DNA of 64,000 nt from Daphnia pulex (lineage: Eukaryota; Arthropoda; Branchiopoda; Diplostraca; Daphniidae), in the NCBI RefSeq assembly GCF_021134715.1, contig NC_060021.1, forward strand, positions 4,092,001-4,156,000, given 5' to 3'. Shown piece by piece: positions 49,178-60,765 of the stretch. The notes beneath the pieces are model-generated. The model was not told the origin of the DNA, did no database searches, and saw nothing but the letters and a program-made list of their open reading frames with translations. The position numbers and the translations under genes were made by a program. The number at the start of each line of letters is the position of its first letter. The first letter of the stretch is position 1.

Positions 49178-51510
49178 TCATTGCTTCTTTAATTTCTCTA
49201 TGAGATAATTCAGGTTTGTCTTATTGTCACCGAACACGGCGTTCGGTGTTCCTCTCCGGCTGATGAAACACCATGCCAAAAAGAGCATGTATCCATTTTC
49301 TCTTTTTATTACAAATGAACCACTCGCGTCACTAAAAACAAGTGAAAAAGCAGCCGTATATTTTCTCAGTACTCGTTCCAATAGTCACAAGATATGACCC
49401 AACAAAGTCAATACCAACGTTAGAAAAAGGGTGCTGACGAGTGTCCAACCTTTCTTGGTATTTGACACATGATAGAAGTGATGGGGTTCCTGGATTGACT
49501 TGCATAGCATGCAGTTCCTCACCGTTCGCCTGGCTGCGCTTCTACCCTGTAAATCAAATAACTCGTTCGTATCTCGTTGCACAGTTTTTCTATCTTAGCA
49601 TTAAATTTCACATGTAGGTCCTAAATCTGTCCTCTGGTGTTGATCCAACGGAAGTATAGCCGAACGTTGGCTTCGTATAGCAGTAAGGCGTGCTCCAGTC
49701 TACCTCCCACTCGGACGACTCCGCTTTTGTCTACAAACGGTGTTAAATTCTTCAGGCACGAAGATGGACGCATATGCCTACCAACAATGAGCCTTTGCAT
49801 GTCTTCTTTAAATTTCTCTTTTTGGACTGTTTTTATGCGCTCAAGTAGGGATTTCTGCAAGTCACCCCTCCCATAGTAGCGGAATTGGTTTGTGAGACCT
49901 TTTGCTCCCCAGAATCACTAGAACTGCGCTAATGTAGCTATAATTGTTCTGATTTGATTTGGAAGAGAAAATTCCTCTTGATGATGATTTTCACCAGACT
50001 AGCCAGGGCGTGATTTTGTCTTTCTTTTTCCACTTTGGTCAATGCAGATACGTCTAGGGTCATAATCTCTGATGTGCTTGGCCATGGTTCAGGGTTTTCT
50101 TTTAAAAATGCGGGATCCTAAAAAAAACCGATTGTTGTCCCTAAGCTCATCTCCATTTATTATCCACAACTCACTTCATATGATGGGTTAATGGAGCCTG
50201 GATTATGACTATTACATTGATTAGCGTTTGAATTCATCGAGATTTAATCAGTTCTGTACTGTAAAACAGTTTATGAGCTGCTTAAAAATATTGTTGAGAT
50301 TGACGTCATCTCTTATTCTTCCAGTATGTTTCTGGCTAACTGAAACTACTGTTGCTTGTAACTCGAGTTTTGGTATCGTCAAAGGTTTGATGGGGGCATC
50401 ATCTCTTGCTTTTAATAACACGATGCTATTCTGTACTTTGTCTGTACTCTGGCGCTCAACGCGTAGGTAAGCTACTGCTCCAAAAGCCACTTCTCACATC
50501 GCAGAAGATGTGCACTTGTCTCCTTACTCCTCCGCCTTTCCCACCTACAAGTCACGGGACGGCCAGCTGATTTAGGTGTACAATAGAACTGCTCCAACGA
50601 TTCCAATATTCCAAAATGTCGTTCGGCAATATTCTGTACTAACCTTCTCTTACTTCTCCAGCCTCGCTGGAACAAAAGTTTACCATCTAACACCACCGGG
50701 TTATATAAACTATAGGGTCAATACACTGACGACGGCCGCCAATAACTGGCGCTTGGAATGTACCTGTGGTTGCGACTTAAACTTGAAGTTGAAAGTGACT
50801 GTTTGATTGTCTTATCAATTTCTCAACATCCTCTCCACGGAAAAACTAATCAAAATTTAGATCCAATTCCGGCTTTTATCTTTTTTTTTGTGGATGGGAT
50901 GGTGGGCAAAGTCCTGGTTCAAACTAGATCTTGAATTTTGGTGTCTTCAGAGTCAAAAGAATTAAGACAGTTGTCAACGACATGTTGCGCAGTATCTTGC
51001 AACGGGGATCATCAAATTCCGGATTGGCATCTAACGTCTTTTGTACAGCGTAAAGGCAGGAACTTGGTGAGCAAACAACACCAAATGTTTGAAGATTGAT
51101 AAATCTTTGAAGCATTATATGAAAGGTTTGCGGTGGCCTTCACCAGTATTTAAGATATGGCCGATCTTCTTTCCTTTGGAAGAAAGAAACGGAACTCTAA
51201 ATTTCTTCTTCTGAAATGTAACAACCCTCCTATTAGGTTGGGATAAAAGTCCGGCACCTTCAGCAGCACTCCGTTCAGTGAGACTTCCTGACATTTGGTA
51301 AATACATTGCATTCCACTCCCAATTTATTTGGTATATGAGGATGAGTGCATACAGCATGATGTCGAACGTATTATGATGTATGATGGCGCCTTACTCTTT
51401 TAATTCTTCCGCTGACACTTGTCTAACATATCCTAATTCGAAGTATTCTCAAATGACCTTTGAATAACGTCTCGAAAACTTCAACTGCTGCAGAAAACTC
51501 CATTCCAGAG
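49178..51510 (-). pseudogene. decayed BEL/Pao LTR retrotransposon (RT, RNase H, integrase)
   Basis: On the minus strand, high to low: Pao-type reverse transcriptase remnants at about 51115-50925 (Phe-Gly-Val-x-x-Ser-Pro); an RNase H-like block at 50490-50250 (Ala-Phe-Gly-Ala-Val-Ala-Tyr-Leu-Arg, then Thr-Ile-Pro-Lys-Leu-Glu-Leu-Gln), diagnostic of the Pao family; the pre-integrase Gly-Gly-Arg-Leu-Glu segment at 49860-49690; an HHCC-like Cys-x-x-Cys remnant at 49582-49480; and an integrase piece at 49381-49180 (Arg-Arg-Gly-Thr-Pro, then Gly-Asp-Asn-Lys-Thr-Asn). Stops and frameshifts separate every block. The order RT-RNase H-integrase fits BEL/Pao. I found no LTR pair, so the limits are approximate. 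Confidence 0.82.
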
Positions 51511-54500
51511 CGAAGAACTTTGGTAGTAGGCTGGAGGTAGTCGGGATGTCCGATTCGGTTCTTTGGATTGATTTGCGTGGTTTTCCTTGAATCCCAATTT
51601 TCTTGCCATCTCTGTCTAATTAATGATGACTTACTTGCGCTGCCCGTTAGAGTACGTGCGCTCTCCAGTAGAGCGTACGTTTTTACCCACGTTTTGTTGA
51701 ACACGAAAACAGGTAAAACAAAACAACGAAGACCGCAAGCAAAATGGTTGGACGAAAATTTTCGCTATTTGCGATGCAATGATGACTGACGTTCGGTGTC
51801 AATAACTGCAATGTTGTTATACTCCGCCATTCACATGCGCATTATATTACCTTGTACTTCTTTTGACAACGGGCGAAGTAAGAAGAATAAAAGGCCAGGA
51901 ACGTGTAACTTTGGAAAGAACCCTGTTGTTGCGGTTATTATAACACATACGTACGGTAAACAGAAGCGGATTGCTGCAAGAAAAGTTCACCTCGGGTTAG
52001 TCATCGACATCTTTAAACATTCTGGTCTATTATTCTATCTATCTATCATCTTCTATATCTATATCTTCTATATCTATTATCTATCTATTCTATATCCGCT
52101 TTTACAAGAATACAATACAAACGTATTTTGTCTAGTTGCTTGACCCTCCAATTGTAAGATTTCCGTTCGGTTGATTATTTTTAACTTGACAAGAAAACTA
52201 GTGGGATATCTTTGACAATTTATTCGGTGAGAAAACTCAAATTATTTCATTTTTGCCCGGAGCAAAAAAAATAATTTATAACAAAACTGATGAATGATTT
52301 CATGCTATTAGCAAATCCATGGAATATGAACCTGGCTTAGTCTACATGTTTGATTTGATTCGTGAGATGTTAAAGTAGAGATCCGTGGGCAGGTCCGAGT
52401 GGCCTTGACTCTAACTTCAGCCTTGCCCCCTTGTCTAGTCGTTGTCGTCGCTGCAGTTTGGGTCGGCAACAACAGTAGCAGCTTTGACTCTCTTCTTCGG
52501 CGGTGATGTACGTAATTAACCATTGGTCTCAATCATAAAGATAAGCATATTTTGGTCTCAACTAGAACGCATTCCTCGCCCAATTGCTTCTTACGTCAGG
52601 AGGTAATTTGCATGACACTGGTTCGAAGGTGGTTTCATAGCTCAACTTATCGGCTTTGGCCTAGTTTTTGTACGGTGTCTACAGTTTCGTGGAGCTTCGA
52701 TGAATATTTATGCAAAGCAACGCGGTCGCACTGTTTACAGCCTGGGAGGAGAATCAAACGCTGCACATAATATCTCAAGAGTATTGAAACTAAACTGTGT
52801 TTCTTGAGAATTTCAGAACTCGATCTGGCCACCGAGGTGTATCTGATATCACAACTTATGATATAACGTGTAATGATATAAGACTGAACTGGAACAATAT
52901 TACCTGGTTTCAACAGCCTAATTAGTGACACAATCGTAACTTAGCATAATAATTAATACATCTCATTTGGCTTTCAAAGCTTTATTCTGCATGAATGGAC
53001 ATTTAATGGGCTAGTTCAGTCATTAATGAGGTTAAAAAAATAAATATGCAATAACAGTCGATAATTTACCTTAAATTCTCTGTAATACACCGATCGCTTA
53101 AAAATACCAGCACAAGTTTCACAGTTTTGATTCCAAACTGATTCACCAGAGTAAAAAAAATTCAAAAGAAAAAATGTTTTTAGTCACCAAACACACGAGA
53201 TGGGCGTTGATCGACTTAAACTGAGTAACGTTTGGGAAAAATTAGCTGGTTCAATCGAATCGCTGGGCGAATTCAAGGTGGGAGAAACAAGAAAAATCGG
53301 AACTTCGACGAGGTATGTTGTATTATATTTGCTTATTAACATCAGGCAACCCTGAACAGGTGCCAGAAAATGATGGTGTAAACAGGGCTCAAATTAATCC
53401 GACAAAAACTCACATAGCGTTTGATGATCTACATAGACGTGAAAACTGAATGCACAGCTCGCAAGTCTTCTGGGTGATTTATATATTAAGTCAATACTAA
53501 ATAATAAGAAAACAACAGCTATACACTAGTATTTTTCTGGTGCACATGAAATGACATCAAGTCACCTATACGCCGACGCCTTCAACTGATAGATTGAGTA
53601 GATGATTTCTTAATTTTGTCAGTACACCAAAAAATCGAACATCAACAAACAATTTTGAAAACTTGTAACGACTTGTAATATCTAAATACGTTTAATATCT
53701 AAATAATCAAGATTCCTTGATGGAAAATAACTGAATTTTTTATTTGCCATACTTTCCTAAGAAACATGTTGTTTTTTTGGTTAATTTCAGCTTTTTCATT
53801 TGTGATTTTTTGGTGTTTTATTTTTATTTTTTAGTGTTATTTTTTAAGAAATCTGGTGACCGATTTGGTGATGCCCATGAGAAAAAAATGGGAACCCAGC
53901 TTCCCACTGCCTCCTTTCCGTCCACGGTTTCAACAGCGAATTTATTGTTGGCAGGTCTCAACTCTCAAGAAAGACTTTTGTTTGCCAATGTATAATTGGA
54001 AACATAACTCACAAAACTAAATCGGTGAAAAAATATTGTGAACGATTTAGATACAAACTACGCAGTTGGACACTGTAGCAAATTGTAAACATTTTGACCT
54101 ATTTCGACTACGTGCCACGACGCGTAGCTCACAAGCGGGTGGCGGAATTCAAATTAGTCGTGAGTGGCTGTTTCGCTTGAATCGACAGAAAATTAAATTG
54201 TTTTCATTTTTCTTCTGTTCTTCTGTAGTTAGTCATTTCTTTGGCTGCAGCTGCGAAAAGTTGTATCAGATTTCTCGCTTTATTTTACATCAAATCTCTT
54301 CTTTAAAAAATCAAATCTCTTGCTACCTGCTTGCTACGTTCCTTGGTAAACTTGGCAACTGCTGCCTTTCAGACTTCAATGAAGAGGAGTAGTATCAAGT
54401 GTTCAAGTTAAACTGTTTTCAATTATAAAAATCCAAGTAAAAAATCCTTTAATTTTACCTGTATTATTTAGCTTCTATTGCTTTAATTTACACGCAACCT

Positions 54501-54822
54501 CTTTACAACCAGCCTTGTTCCCACGTCCAGAGGCTTTGCATCACGACAGCCGGATTTAGTTCGGCATGACTAGTGAAAAGCGTTAATGCCTGTTCTGAAC
54601 GTAGTTTTACGATAGGTAATCAGTCTGGATTGTCCTGAATTGTTTATCTAAATTTATTTAAAAAAAAGCTACAGCGCTATTATTAGTCATTATACATTAG
54701 TGTTAATATAAGAGAGCTAGAGTTACAATTAGCATTAGTATCAGGATCAGTTGAGTTTGTGAGTAGGTTATGTTAGTACATGCACGGTTACATTTTATCA
54801 TAAATAAACTTAACATGTCTAA
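51511..54822. other. gene-poor stretch
   Basis: Weak open frames only. A TATC/TATCT-rich microsatellite lies at about 52030-52090. A plus-strand frame near 53864-53995 (Gly-Asp-Arg-Phe start, ending at a TAA) has somewhat balanced codon use, but no splice context or similarity I recognise. Confidence 0.45.
52030..52090. repeat. degenerate TATC microsatellite
   Basis: Irregular TCTA/TATC units fill this stretch, with interruptions TTC. Confidence 0.7.
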
Positions 54823-55493
54823 TTAATACTTTATCAAACTTTTGTTAAGGGAATTTATCTGAAATCTATTTTCTTGCGGTGAAAGATTGCCAACGATAAG
54901 TATTTCATGGTAGGATAAATCTGGTAATTTAAGACAACGGATAATTGACTCAACTGGCTCAAACTGCAAGATTCGTTTATCTTCAATCTGACGGGCTGAT
55001 AGTCGAATCATTGTGAAGCTCATTTGCTTCGTCCAGCCAGACATGGTCCCCATAGGCATTGTGTTGACTTCGCTCAATACATCGCACAGATCCTCGATGA
55101 AAGTGTTGCGTGTTGCCGTACATATGAAGGGGCAGATACACGCTGGATATCCTGCACAAATGAATGTCAATCTTAATTTAATTATCGATCACACTGGTTA
55201 AAAAGACGATAATAAGCTACTCACGTCATCTCCAATGTAGTTGTGCAACATGTGGATTATGGCCGCTCCCTTGTGTTACAATATCTTATATTCTCCATGG
55301 AGCCTAATTAAAATATAGAAAAAATTAGCTAAAGAACGAAACAATGTTGGATAAATGCATCGAATTACCAGCAGTGGAATCGGCTACTGCTACGAGCAAT
55401 TTTGGGTAAAGTATATTTAATCCCAAAAATTCTTTGTAGTGTAGAAAGACTTTTGCAGTGATGTAAAGATGGAAACGACTTCTTCCTTCTTGC
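54823..55493 (-). pseudogene. M1 aminopeptidase relic (puromycin-sensitive aminopeptidase-like), catalytic site deleted
   Basis: Three minus-strand exon-like pieces match consecutive parts of puromycin-sensitive aminopeptidase. 55369-55493 encodes the segment leading to the substrate-binding Gly-x-Met-Glu-Asn loop (Tyr-Lys-Glu-Phe, Pro-Lys, Ala-Asp-Ser-Thr-Ala-Gly). 55225-55303 starts with Ser-Met-Glu-Asn, then jumps to Lys-Gly-Ala-x-Ile-Ile-His-Met-Leu-His-Asn-Tyr-Ile-Gly-Asp. 55151 downward encodes the region with Glu-Asp-Leu, then Gly-Trp-Thr-Lys-Gln-Met. About 130 residues that should lie inside the second piece, including the zinc-binding HExxH and distal Glu, are missing. Frameshifts occur at about 55275 and 55100. 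Splice sites remain recognisable, so this is a decayed gene copy rather than a retrocopy. It cannot encode an active peptidase. Confidence 0.8.
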
Positions 55494-55911
55494 CTAAATT
55501 AATTAATAAGCAATTAAAAATCACATGGAAAACATCACACACATACCAAACTAGAAAAAATGGCTACACCACGATGAGGAGACGCCGATGGATGAGCATG
55601 CGTTTAATGGATTTTTAAGCCATCGAGTGTTGCAGTCAATTTAATTTTTGAAAATAAATTATTATTACAACGAAAATTTTATGAAACACAATTTTAAATT
55701 ACTTGTTATTGGGATCCATTATAAATTAACAATATAAAATTAAATAATTAACTAATTGACAAGAGAAGTTTTCTTTCCATCAGGTGGCACAACATGTTAA
55801 TAAAAAATAGAATTAAAATTCAATCACGTTGTTGCTACTGTTTGTGTTGTTGTTTTCGTTGTTTCGCATTGTGTTACACTTACACCCGTGAATTTTTCTA
55901 CTACTAACGAT
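55494..55911. other. spacer between aminopeptidase relic and chromodomain gene
   Basis: AT-rich and non-coding. It should contain the promoter of the plus-strand chromodomain gene; no motif stands out. Confidence 0.5.
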
Positions 55912-57179
55912 ATGGATACTTCACCAAATAGTGATATTGAATTTCCTGGGGATGAATTCGAAGCTGAACGTGTTGTTGATCTCGAGTAAGTGAATTTTAT
56001 CAATATAATTGGGTATTCTATTACTGTTTGCTCAAGCTAGATGTAAATTTATGTAAATATATTAATGCTGGGTATTGGGTGTCGTTGGTATCCGACTTTG
56101 AACATTCTGGCCGTTGCCGGAATTCAGTGTAGGGCGGCCGAAAAGTATCACTTGAGATGTCGTCGTACTCGTGAACTTGACGAGAAACGCCGATGAGATG
56201 TCCGTTGACGTTAATAATTTAGCCGTGGTGATTTACTCCCAACTAAGCCGGGAAGTCTTCGGAATAGTGGAATGATTGGGTCACAAACACCAACGCTCTG
56301 AGTATGTAATGATACTAATGATTCAATTATGATTATAGTTAACGAGAAATGAGCGAACAAATCCGATCCCATTTTAGCATATGACTTTTTAGCATACTTT
56401 GTTTTTACCACTATATTAAAAGAATCATGCATGATGGTCTGTATGGAAAAATAAGCGCAACAACTTCAGTCAAGTGTTGAACAGGAAATGGGGCTGTATA
56501 TATATATGATACAATAGAAAAACACCCAGAAAATCCTTGGCTCTGTAAAAAAATTGTACAAGGTTAAATAAACATCGCCCTTTTGTTTTTCTATGCTATA
56601 TTTTGGCTAGAACCGAAGTAACACGAAGTGAAAGGGCTCTATCAGGAGGCTGTGTTCTCCTTGCTAACACATTTCTTACATATTATATGCTAGTCTGGAA
56701 GGTTGTATTTGACACTAATTACAACACACTGACTTAATTCAAACGATTTCGTAGCTAAAGATTTTGCATCAGAAAAAAATAAGAATCTGATTGCATTTGT
56801 TTTCCTTCTTTGTGAAAATTGTTGTTTTAGGGTAGGGAAAATTCGTCCAAGTTTTCTTAGAATTTTAACATTGTTTTTTTTCTTAGATTTTACATCTTAG
56901 ACTAAAATCTAGAATTGAATTTATGAGATTGTGTAAAGATGATGGTCCAAAGTTTATTATTATAAATAATAACAATGATATGCTATAAAACAAAAATATA
57001 TACATGCATGCTATAAGTTTAGGGATAAAATGTTCTTAATATTTTCCAATTTTGTATGGAACAGAGAAAGAGAAGATGGGATGTACTTTCTTCTAAAATG
57101 GAAAGATTTGGATGAAAACCAGAATACGTGGGAGCATTACTCCAACACCGACTGTGTTAAACTAATTGCCAAGAACTAG
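55912..57179 (+). CDS. chromodomain-only mini-protein (HP1-like chromodomain), 2 exons
   Basis: Exon 1 is 55912-55985 (donor GTAAGT) and exon 2 is 57065-57179 (acceptor GGAACAG). Phases match to give 62 aa ending at TAG 57177-57179. Residues about 15-62 form a single chromodomain. It has the N-terminal acidic strand Glu-Ala-Glu-Arg-Val-Val-Asp, then the Tyr-x-Leu-x-Lys-Trp-Lys strand, Asn-Thr-Trp-Glu, and the C-terminal helix Asp-Cys-x-x-Leu-Ile. Of the three aromatic-cage positions, Trp (in Lys-Trp-Lys) is present. The first cage position appears to be Ala/Glu-Arg instead of Tyr, and the third is His-Tyr rather than Glu-Pro. Chromodomains bind methylated lysine on histone H3, but the altered cage weakens that inference. 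There is no chromoshadow domain. The 1,079-bp intron is long for this locus. It could be a complete small gene, or a fragment from an HP1 gene or chromovirus integrase; a donor-like GTAAGA just after the stop suggests a spliced 3' UTR. Confidence 0.75.
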
Positions 57180-58088
57180 GAAAGGTAAGACTGCTTGTTT
57201 TTTCTATAGTTTAACTGTTTTTTACTAATATAAGTATTATTAGGCTAGAAAATAATATATTAATATAATATATTACTGAAAAAAGGAGGGGGAAGGACAA
57301 AGGGGAAAGGGGGATCGAGAAGGAAAGAACTTAAGTTTTTCAACGAGACAGAGATGAGAAACAGTATTGAGAGATATGTTGATCAACGAACTTGTGGAGG
57401 GATTTGAAAGGAGGCAGCAGTAATTGTAACCCGGGACCTTTCGTATAAACACTAGGTGCCATAAACCCTATAATATAATATTGCACTATAATATATAACC
57501 GCTAACCACTACCAAGGTTTCGTTGTGCAGTTTTATCGTGATACTCGTATATCTTATGCAAATTATTTCATCAGCGATTACGTTTTTTTTTGTAAAAATC
57601 GGCTATAATCTAGAAATCAGTAGAATAGTTAACTTTCAACTGATTTTATTTATTAACACGACCCAGTGCATGCACAAGAAACATTTAAACGAAACCGCCC
57701 AGCCGATATTATTATTTAGTTATTGTGTATTAACTCTGACGCTTCATAAAACGATTCCTTACAGAACCTACCAGAAGTTTGGAAACGCGCTAGAGAAGCG
57801 GAGAGAAGCTTATGTAAAAAGCCGATTTTCTGAGTAATCTTTTTTTTTAAATTTTAATCTGAGTAAGAGTATTGGTGAGTATCCTGTAGAAGTTGCGTTT
57901 CTTCCTGCTGGGAGTTTGGTCACTCTCTTGATTAATAGTTTCTGTTCATCATTAGTGAATTTGCTGTGAAATTAATTTTTATTACTGAATTTTGAACAAC
58001 CCTTACAAGAAGTTTTATAAAAAAGGATTGGAGTTAAGAGAAATATTTATTTTAGTTACCTAACAGAAAGTAAATGGAAAAAACTTAC
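57180..58088. other. spacer with weak coding-like stretch
   Basis: A minus-strand open stretch near 57840-57960 follows the hAT relic downstream and might be a decayed part of it. The plus-strand frame at 57523-57837 has no supporting signal. Confidence 0.4.
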
Positions 58089-58700
58089 TGTTACAAGATT
58101 ATGAGATAATTTGAAGGCCTCCGCAAAATCTTCACAGCAAAAATGTTTGCCATCCAAAGAGTATTTAGTATTGTTGATTACTGATTTGTCTTCTTCTTCG
58201 CTTGTCAAGCTTCTTTTATTGAGTAGGTCAAAGTAGGATGGAATTACGTTGCATAGTGTCTCGTAAAGGGCCTGTAACTTATCTGTTGCTTCTTGAAAAG
58301 GATCTAAAATGGGAGTGAAATACTAATTCATTCAGAGCTGTATTTATTCTTTAATTTGTATAATTATTATGTGACCATTGTTTTTATTAATGCTGAGAAT
58401 TACCTTGTGTAGCATTTTAATCTATACAATTTCCTTGCTAAATATTTCGGTATCATTGACTTCTTCGAACCGAAGCGATAATACTAAATGCTTTATCCAT
58501 GGTGTCAACGGCCTGCGTTCTAAAGAATCAACAGTTGATTAGAATGCAATTATGAATGAAATTACAAAACCTTACTCAAATCACGTTTGGACTGTTCTTG
58601 ATGACAAGTTGTAATAAATGCTCCACGCAGTGTGCTCGTAGATGCTTGGATAACCCAAAATTTTGTTCATTGATATTATTCTGCTCTAAGCGAGTAAAAA
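58089..58700 (-). pseudogene. second hAT transposase relic
   Basis: Minus-strand blocks with splice-like limits show hAT transposase segments in order. About 58690-58600 encodes His-Cys-Val-Glu-His-Leu-Leu-Gln-Leu-Val, matching the conserved Cys-x-x-His-x-Leu-x-Leu core. About 58525-58440 is open but unassigned. 58303-58089 (acceptor TTTTAG, donor GTAAGT) begins Asp-Pro-Phe-Gln-Glu-Ala-Thr, the family's Pro-Phe-x-x-Ala-Thr segment, and continues with the usual Val-Ile-Pro spacing. The rest of the protein is missing or unreadable, and no TIRs were found. It may be a domesticated hAT-derived gene fragment, but the damage argues for a relic. Confidence 0.5.
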
Positions 58701-60765
58701 ACCGTCTCCTAATGATTGCTTAATGTCTTCCACTTCACATCAATGTATAAATGCTTGTACAATGCGTATCAAATTTGGGGAATGCTCGTTTACATAGAGA
58801 AAAGAACGATCATAAGAAAAGCTTGCTTTGGCAGTATAGCAATTTGGTATTGTCCTCTCTCATGTTGAAAACAAAAATAATAAAAAAGACTCCGTAAGCT
58901 TTTCATTTTTTAATTTGGGATAAGAATGCCAGGTTTTGGTTTAGTTGCTTCGGCCTAGTTACTCTCTACAAATCCTTCATCTCAGTGCCTGTTCTGTTCA
59001 GCAACTAGAAATTCCACTTTCTGGCCGACATCTCTTTTCTATGATTGATGATTATGATTCTTCTGGGGCCTTCCTCGCTGTTCTTTGGTAAAAGTAATAA
59101 ACAAAGTAAATCCGCCACTTCACTCATCACGAGCAATTATTATATCAGAGATACACAAATCAAAGACAGTTGACATCATTTCCACTGACGTTCATAAAAA
59201 AAGTTCAAGAAAGAGTATTAATTTATATAATTTGAAATATTAAATTTTACAAGAAAAATTTAGCCATTGGCCATGTCTAACATAGTTAACCGCAATGTGG
59301 GTTTTAAAAAAATCGCGGTTCGGGTGTTTTTGTCAATATTGTTTAAAAATGGTTCGTTTCGTCACCAAATTTAACCGTTTCGGCACAAACTTCGCACTTT
59401 TTGGTGCCAATTTTGTGCGTTACGGCACCAAAAACAACAACTTAATTTTTATTATTACGTTACTTGTACCATAACAGAGGAGGTTGATTGCCTTGAAGAT
59501 TCCGTGAAGTTCTGAAAAATGGTCCTAATCTGGTTGCTAACTGCTGCAGGTGGTTGAATTTTGATAATTTAACATTTTCAAGACAATATCAACCATTATT
59601 TTTCTTAAAATAAACTAGCTTTATTTCCACCACCTCAGTCTTCATCCCCTGGTGCCATACCACTTGACCGTTTCTAACGTGGCTGGTACAATCCGAAATG
59701 AGGGCGAGAATGAAGCCATTAATGCCACACTCTCCACTACATGGATTTCAAACATCTTCTTAAATTTCTTAATAATGAAACGCGAAATCACCCTATAGAA
59801 ATTCTTTTGTTAAATCTCTAGTTTAGTTAACAGTGAATTAGGCTTTGAACTTACTCTTTGTTTCTGACGATTGCCTGACGTAGATTTAGGAATACTTGAG
59901 GATTTATGGCTTGGCCAGACGAGGAACGTGACACCAGTATTAGAAATAGAGCCGGACACGTTAGTCCAATCGGCAAAAGTGGCGGTAACGACCATTTGTT
60001 TCACGTCGATGTAATCGGCATACCAAAAACTCCACATGGTGAACAATTTTCTCCAATCATGTCAATGTTTGCGTTTGATCATGATCCAAGATGGCCATCG
60101 TTCATACAGAAAACCCCGTGTGGTTCCTAGTTTATACAAATCTTCTGCACTATTCCAATTTTCACAACTTTAAAACCACTTGCTTTTCGTGGTAGATTGT
60201 TCAAGGTGTTTGGATTCACTACAAAAGAAAAAAAAGTAAAAAAAACAAACAAAACATTTGCGGTTTTTTCATGATGATTGATAACTTACGAATTAAGCAG
60301 AATTTTTTAATCCTTTATCAAAATTTTTCGTATTGGAATTTTTTAAAGCCTTATCCAAAAACTGATCTGCACTAACATTCAATTGACTTGGGGTTTTTGT
60401 TAGTAGTTTTCGTCTACTGTTTTCTATAACAGCTTTCATGTAAAAAAATTATTACTTCAACACTCACTTTTTCACACACTGTTCGACGTCAAGTAAACAG
60501 TCAACCATTCTCACTGTATTTCTAGTTTCAACTGATGTTTAAAGAACACTAGGAGTGGACGTGTCGAGGGTGGCGAGGCCTTATTTTTTTGTGCCTTCCA
60601 GCGATTGTAGGATTGTTTCAGAAGCCTGTTCTGCATCCCGACTGTTTCATGATCTGATTGATTTTGTTATCTACAATTTGAGTTTACATGTCCAGATGAG
60701 AACTAGCTGCCAGTTGGATGCAATTGACGGTCGAAAGAATTACTCGTTGTTGATTCCGAATGAGT
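58701..60765. other. gene-poor stretch with local repeats
   Basis: No firm gene. An 11-bp inverted repeat with CGGCACCAAA-type motifs lies at 59350-59434. A minus-strand 48-codon frame (about 60441 down to 60286, basic and Asn/Lys-rich) has ATG and stop but no other support. Open frames on both strands at 59810-60130 are unassigned. Confidence 0.45.
59398..59434. repeat. 11-bp perfect inverted repeat within motif cluster
   Basis: TTTTTGGTGCC (59398-59408) and GGCACCAAAAA (59424-59434) pair around a 15-nt loop. Related copies CGTCACCAAA and CGGCACAAA lie just upstream (59360-59390). Confidence 0.85.

Noticed and set aside
54066..54392. 108-codon plus-strand frame
   Set aside because: No homology, Phe/Ser-rich low-complexity composition, no splice or promoter support.
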